Shown here one piece after another: positions 62,197 to 64,000 of a stretch of 64,000 bases of DNA. This DNA comes from Acidobacteriota bacterium (GTDB lineage: Bacteria > Acidobacteriota > Terriglobia > Acidiferrales > UBA7541), in NCBI GenBank assembly GCA_013289855.1, contig JABCZD010000002.1, positions 492,240 to 556,239 of the forward strand. Reading direction: 5' to 3'. The first letter of the stretch is position 1; every line of letters begins with the position of its first letter. The position numbers and the translations under genes were made by a program. A model generated the notes under the pieces. It saw nothing but the letters and a program-made list of their open reading frames with translations. It searched no databases and was not told where the DNA came from.

Positions 62197-62577
62197 ATGC
62201 CCGTATTTTATAAAATCGATAAGCCGCACAAGCTCGTGATGACTACGGCCTCGGATGTCTTTAACCTCGATGCTGCATTCGCGCATCAGGACCTGCTGCT
62301 GAAAGACCCTGATTTCGACCCTGTGTATTCCCAGCTACTGGATCTTGCGCACGTCACCAAGGTGGAATTTAGCGCGGATGATGTGCGGCAGATTTCCAAA
62401 CGCTCCGTCTTCTGGCCTTGCTCTCGCCGAGCGATACTCGTGAACGACGATTTACTTTTCGGACTTGCGACCCTTTTTGAATTGCTGCGTGAAAATGCAG
62501 GCGAGAGAGGCGTTAGAGTCTTTCGAAGGCTCAGCGACGCCCTGGATTGGATTATCGAAGGAAACGCCTGCGACTGA
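62197..62577 (+). CDS. STAS-like small protein
   Basis: A 126-residue soluble protein starting MPVFYKIDKPHKLVMTTASD, then VFNLDAAFAHQDLLLKDPDF and SQLLDLAHVTKVEFSADDVR, with a SRRAILVNDDLLFGLATLFE motif. The alternation of strands and helices fits a STAS or SpoIIAA-like fold. The ATG at 62197 is chosen because conserved-looking sequence begins there; the frame is open 53 codons further up, overlapping the previous gene. The role is unknown. Confidence 0.68.
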   Translation: MPVFYKIDKPHKLVMTTASDVFNLDAAFAHQDLLLKDPDFDPVYSQLLDLAHVTKVEFSADDVRQISKRSVFWPCSRRAILVNDDLLFGLATLFELLRENAGERGVRVFRRLSDALDWIIEGNACD

Positions 62578-62813
62578 GGCACTTCTCTGCCGCGCCAGAT
62601 CCTTCGTAACTTTTGCCAATAGCCAGCGTATCCCCCGTGCGAAAGGATGTTGGCAGCGACGCCGCTTCGCTCTCAGAGCGGCCACATAGCCGGGACGTGT
62701 CGGTCATTGCGTGACCCGCCGCGTTCCGGCCCCACTTAATGCCCAGTTCTCCTGGATTTCTTTGCGAATCGGTAATTCCCCGGCGTCGTCGAGACGACCA
62801 TGGTTGCCGTTGA
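62578..62813. other. intergenic region, no supported gene
   Basis: Only short frames on both strands, none with a ribosome-binding site. On the minus strand 62700-62812 reads in part as RLDDAGELPIRKEIQENWAL, which could be a gene remnant but was not recognised. Confidence 0.35.
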
Positions 62814-63070
62814 CCCTCCGGAGCCCCAAAGGGGCGGAAGACGTTAGCCCAGCGCGTGAGCGCTGGGTGTGCGAGCGCAACCCAACACCCTCCGGAGCCC
62901 CGAAGGGGCGGAAGACGTTAGCCCAGCGCGTAAGCGCTGGGTGTGCGAACGCAACCCAACATTCTCCGGAGCCCCGAAGGGGCGGAAGACGTTAGCCCAG
63001 CACGCTAGTGCTGGGTGTGCGAGCCCACCACAACCACCCTCCGGAGCGCTGGAGGCGCGGCACATCTCCC
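62814..63070. repeat. tandem array of hairpin-forming 74-75 bp units
   Basis: Three units begin at 62814, 62888 and 62962; a fourth begins at 63037 and diverges after CCCTCCGGAG. Each full unit holds GCCCC-(AAA or GAA)-GGGGC and a second stem CCCAGCGC-GTGA or GTAA-GCGCTGGG. In unit 3 the second stem is CCCAGCAC-GCTA-GTGCTGGG, a paired change that keeps the stem. There are no unique spacers, so this is not a CRISPR array. Confidence 0.9.
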
Positions 63071-63161
63071 ATACCTACGCGCAGAACGTGATCGTTGTTG
63101 TTGACGCCCCCCACGCAATCTGGCAAAAACATTCTCCCGCCTCTACCGGAAGGAGATTCCG

Positions 63162-63365
63162 GTGACCACACCAGCCAACATGACAATGACGAAAGAAGAG
63201 GTGGACAAACTTCGCCACGGGCTTGCGCATTTAGCGCAGTCGAGCGTGGAGGCCGAGTACAGAAAAAGTTTAGGCCAGCTGGTGTCCACGGACTTGCCGA
63301 CACCTCGCATGATTCAGGAATTTGTCACGATCTGGAAATTATTGTGGCGCTATAAGCGGAAGTAA
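63162..63365 (+). CDS. small protein of unknown function
   Basis: A 67-residue protein from GTG 63162 with AAGGAGA 5 nt upstream, reading MTTPANMTMTKEEVDKLRHG and then LAHLAQSSVEAEYRKSLGQL. It is helical and charged, with a C-terminal WKLLWRYKRK. There is no signal peptide. The good ribosome-binding site argues that it is translated; no family was recognised. The zinc-ribbon gene is convergent and its stop starts at the next base. Confidence 0.55.
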   Translation: MTTPANMTMTKEEVDKLRHGLAHLAQSSVEAEYRKSLGQLVSTDLPTPRMIQEFVTIWKLLWRYKRK

Positions 63366-63617
63366 TTACGCCTCGGTTACAGTGGTTGCAGGCGTCGCAT
63401 TTGGAAGCGCATACGATTCCAAGTACCCACAGTTTGGACACCGGAATGTGGTAACCGGAACCAGCTGATTCGTCTCCATCTTGAGACCCATCCAAAAACT
63501 CTTCACAGGCACACCCGGAAACCACCCTTGCTGAGTGTATCCACCGTGTGTTCCATCCGGCACATAGCCAAGCTCCATCTGCGCCTGACACTTTATGCAT
63601 TCGACTGCTTTACTCAT
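63366..63617 (-). CDS. zinc-ribbon protein
   Basis: An 83-residue protein with C-x-x-C near the N-terminus (ECIKCQAQMELGYVPDGTHG) and a second C-P-N-C in TTFRCPNCGYLESYALP, with the WFPGVPVKSFWMGLKMETNQ region in between. This order fits small DUF6487/PF20097-type zinc-ribbon proteins of unknown role. The ATG at 63617 has GGAGAGAC just upstream; the open frame to 63737 adds 40 unrelated residues. Confidence 0.75.
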   Translation of the reverse strand: MSKAVECIKCQAQMELGYVPDGTHGGYTQQGWFPGVPVKSFWMGLKMETNQLVPVTTFRCPNCGYLESYALPNATPATTVTEA

Positions 63618-63727
63618 GTCAGTCTCTCCGCTCGGGGGAACAGCGTGAATCGAATATGGCGGGATGTTATCACGACCGCCACTAGCGTGGTATCGTACGA
63701 GCGCGGCACCCAACCGCGGAGGGCGAT

Positions 63728-63880
63728 ATGAAAGCAATGATGCGATTGATGTTGGTGCTCGTGTTGATTCCTTCGTCGGGCCTGAAGTCGGGTGGCGTTT
63801 CCCAATTTTCGCAGGAACAAAGCCAAACCGTGTCGGACGGTCTGGAGATTAGAATGGAGCCGCTAAAGAGCGTCATGTAG
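63728..63880 (+). CDS. small secreted peptide, probably cut short by an IS insertion
   Basis: A 50-residue frame: MKAMMRLMLVLVLIPSSGLK is a signal-peptide-like start, followed by SGGVSQFSQEQSQTVSDGLE and IRMEPLKSVM. GGAGGGCG lies just before the ATG. The stop TAG is in TGTAGTGCTCCCC, which looks like the terminal repeat of the adjacent IS, so the natural C-terminus was probably lost. No family was recognised. Confidence 0.55.
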   Translation: MKAMMRLMLVLVLIPSSGLKSGGVSQFSQEQSQTVSDGLEIRMEPLKSVM

Positions 63881-64000
63881 TGCTCCCCGCTAATTTAGAC
63901 AGTCAGGGCCTCGTTTTTTAGTACACCTGCGAAAGCTAAGAACGCCTCGTGCGGAGTGCGGTTTTGCACTCCGCGGTGGGGCCGGTCGTGATTGTACTCC
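63875..64000 (-). mobile_element. right-hand end of an IS3-family-like insertion sequence (partial)
   Basis: TGTAGTGCTCCCC at 63875 is a plausible terminal inverted repeat beginning with TG, followed 20 nt later by the stop of a transposase gene reading in from the right edge. The other end lies outside the window. Confidence 0.65.
63895..64000 (-). CDS. IS3-type transposase (integrase core), C-terminal fragment
   Basis: The last 34 residues read in from the right edge: EYNHDRPHRGVQNRTPHEAF followed by LAFAGVLKNEALTV and a TAA stop. The YNxxRPHxxLxxRTP pattern is the C-terminal end of the rve integrase core in IS3/IS481-type transposases. The DDE residues lie outside the window. Confidence 0.82.
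   Translation of the reverse strand, partial: EYNHDRPHRGVQNRTPHEAFLAFAGVLKNEALTV

Noticed and set aside
62814..63070. Possible CRISPR array from regularly spaced repeats
   Set aside because: Units are 74-75 bp and contiguous with no unique spacers, and each contains two hairpins; no cas genes are near.

Overview
The window looks like a chromosomal segment of an Acidobacteriota bacterium. The grounds are high GC, a dnaK-dnaJ-hspR heat-shock operon with a HAIR operator, a PadR plus MacB-like (ADOP) permease pair, many short intergenic palindromes, and a RpoB carrying an extra eight-cysteine insert. The assignment is inference; no rRNA gene is present to confirm it.

Layout. 0-4 kb: N-terminus of an acyl-CoA dehydrogenase gene, a HIT hydrolase, an HU/IHF protein and ribosomal protein S1. 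4.1-5.9 kb: an accessory patch with two truncated HicB-like genes, an NTF2-fold immunity-like gene and two unknown genes. 6-11 kb: a DnaC-like loader and the dnaK-dnaJ-hspR operon. 11-20 kb: envelope and redox genes (DsbA-like, MauE-like, class A PBP, M23 peptidase, RDD protein) and thiL. 20.8-35.8 kb: the core expression block, tRNA-Thr/Tyr/Thr/Gly, tuf, rpmG, tRNA-Trp, secE, nusG, rplK, rplA, rplJ, rplL, rpoB, rpoC, closed by an intrinsic terminator. 36-43.5 kb: a hybrid histidine kinase, a TetR-VC0807-P450 operon, a secreted unknown and a class A beta-lactamase. 43.5-47.5 kb: a three-subunit succinate dehydrogenase/fumarate reductase. 47.6-52 kb: a peroxiredoxin-like gene with an in-frame TGA at its redox cysteine, DinB, gatCA and HdeD. 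52-57.3 kb: a frameshifted ADOP permease with PadR, and an aspartic-protease/SnoaL fusion divergent from a TetR gene. 57.6-64 kb: ispG, membrane and secreted unknowns, a tandem hairpin array, and the end of an IS3-type insertion sequence at the right edge.

The most interesting items are the candidate selenoprotein at 47.7 kb (UxxC motif plus a SECIS-like hairpin), the two HicB-like genes cut at the same codon and joined to different convergent genes, a set of genes whose -10 box sits exactly 6 nt before the start codon (leaderless mRNAs), the RpoB double zinc-ribbon insert, and several palindrome families, one of which shows compensatory base changes. All functional statements come from reading the sequence and remembered family features; no database search was run.
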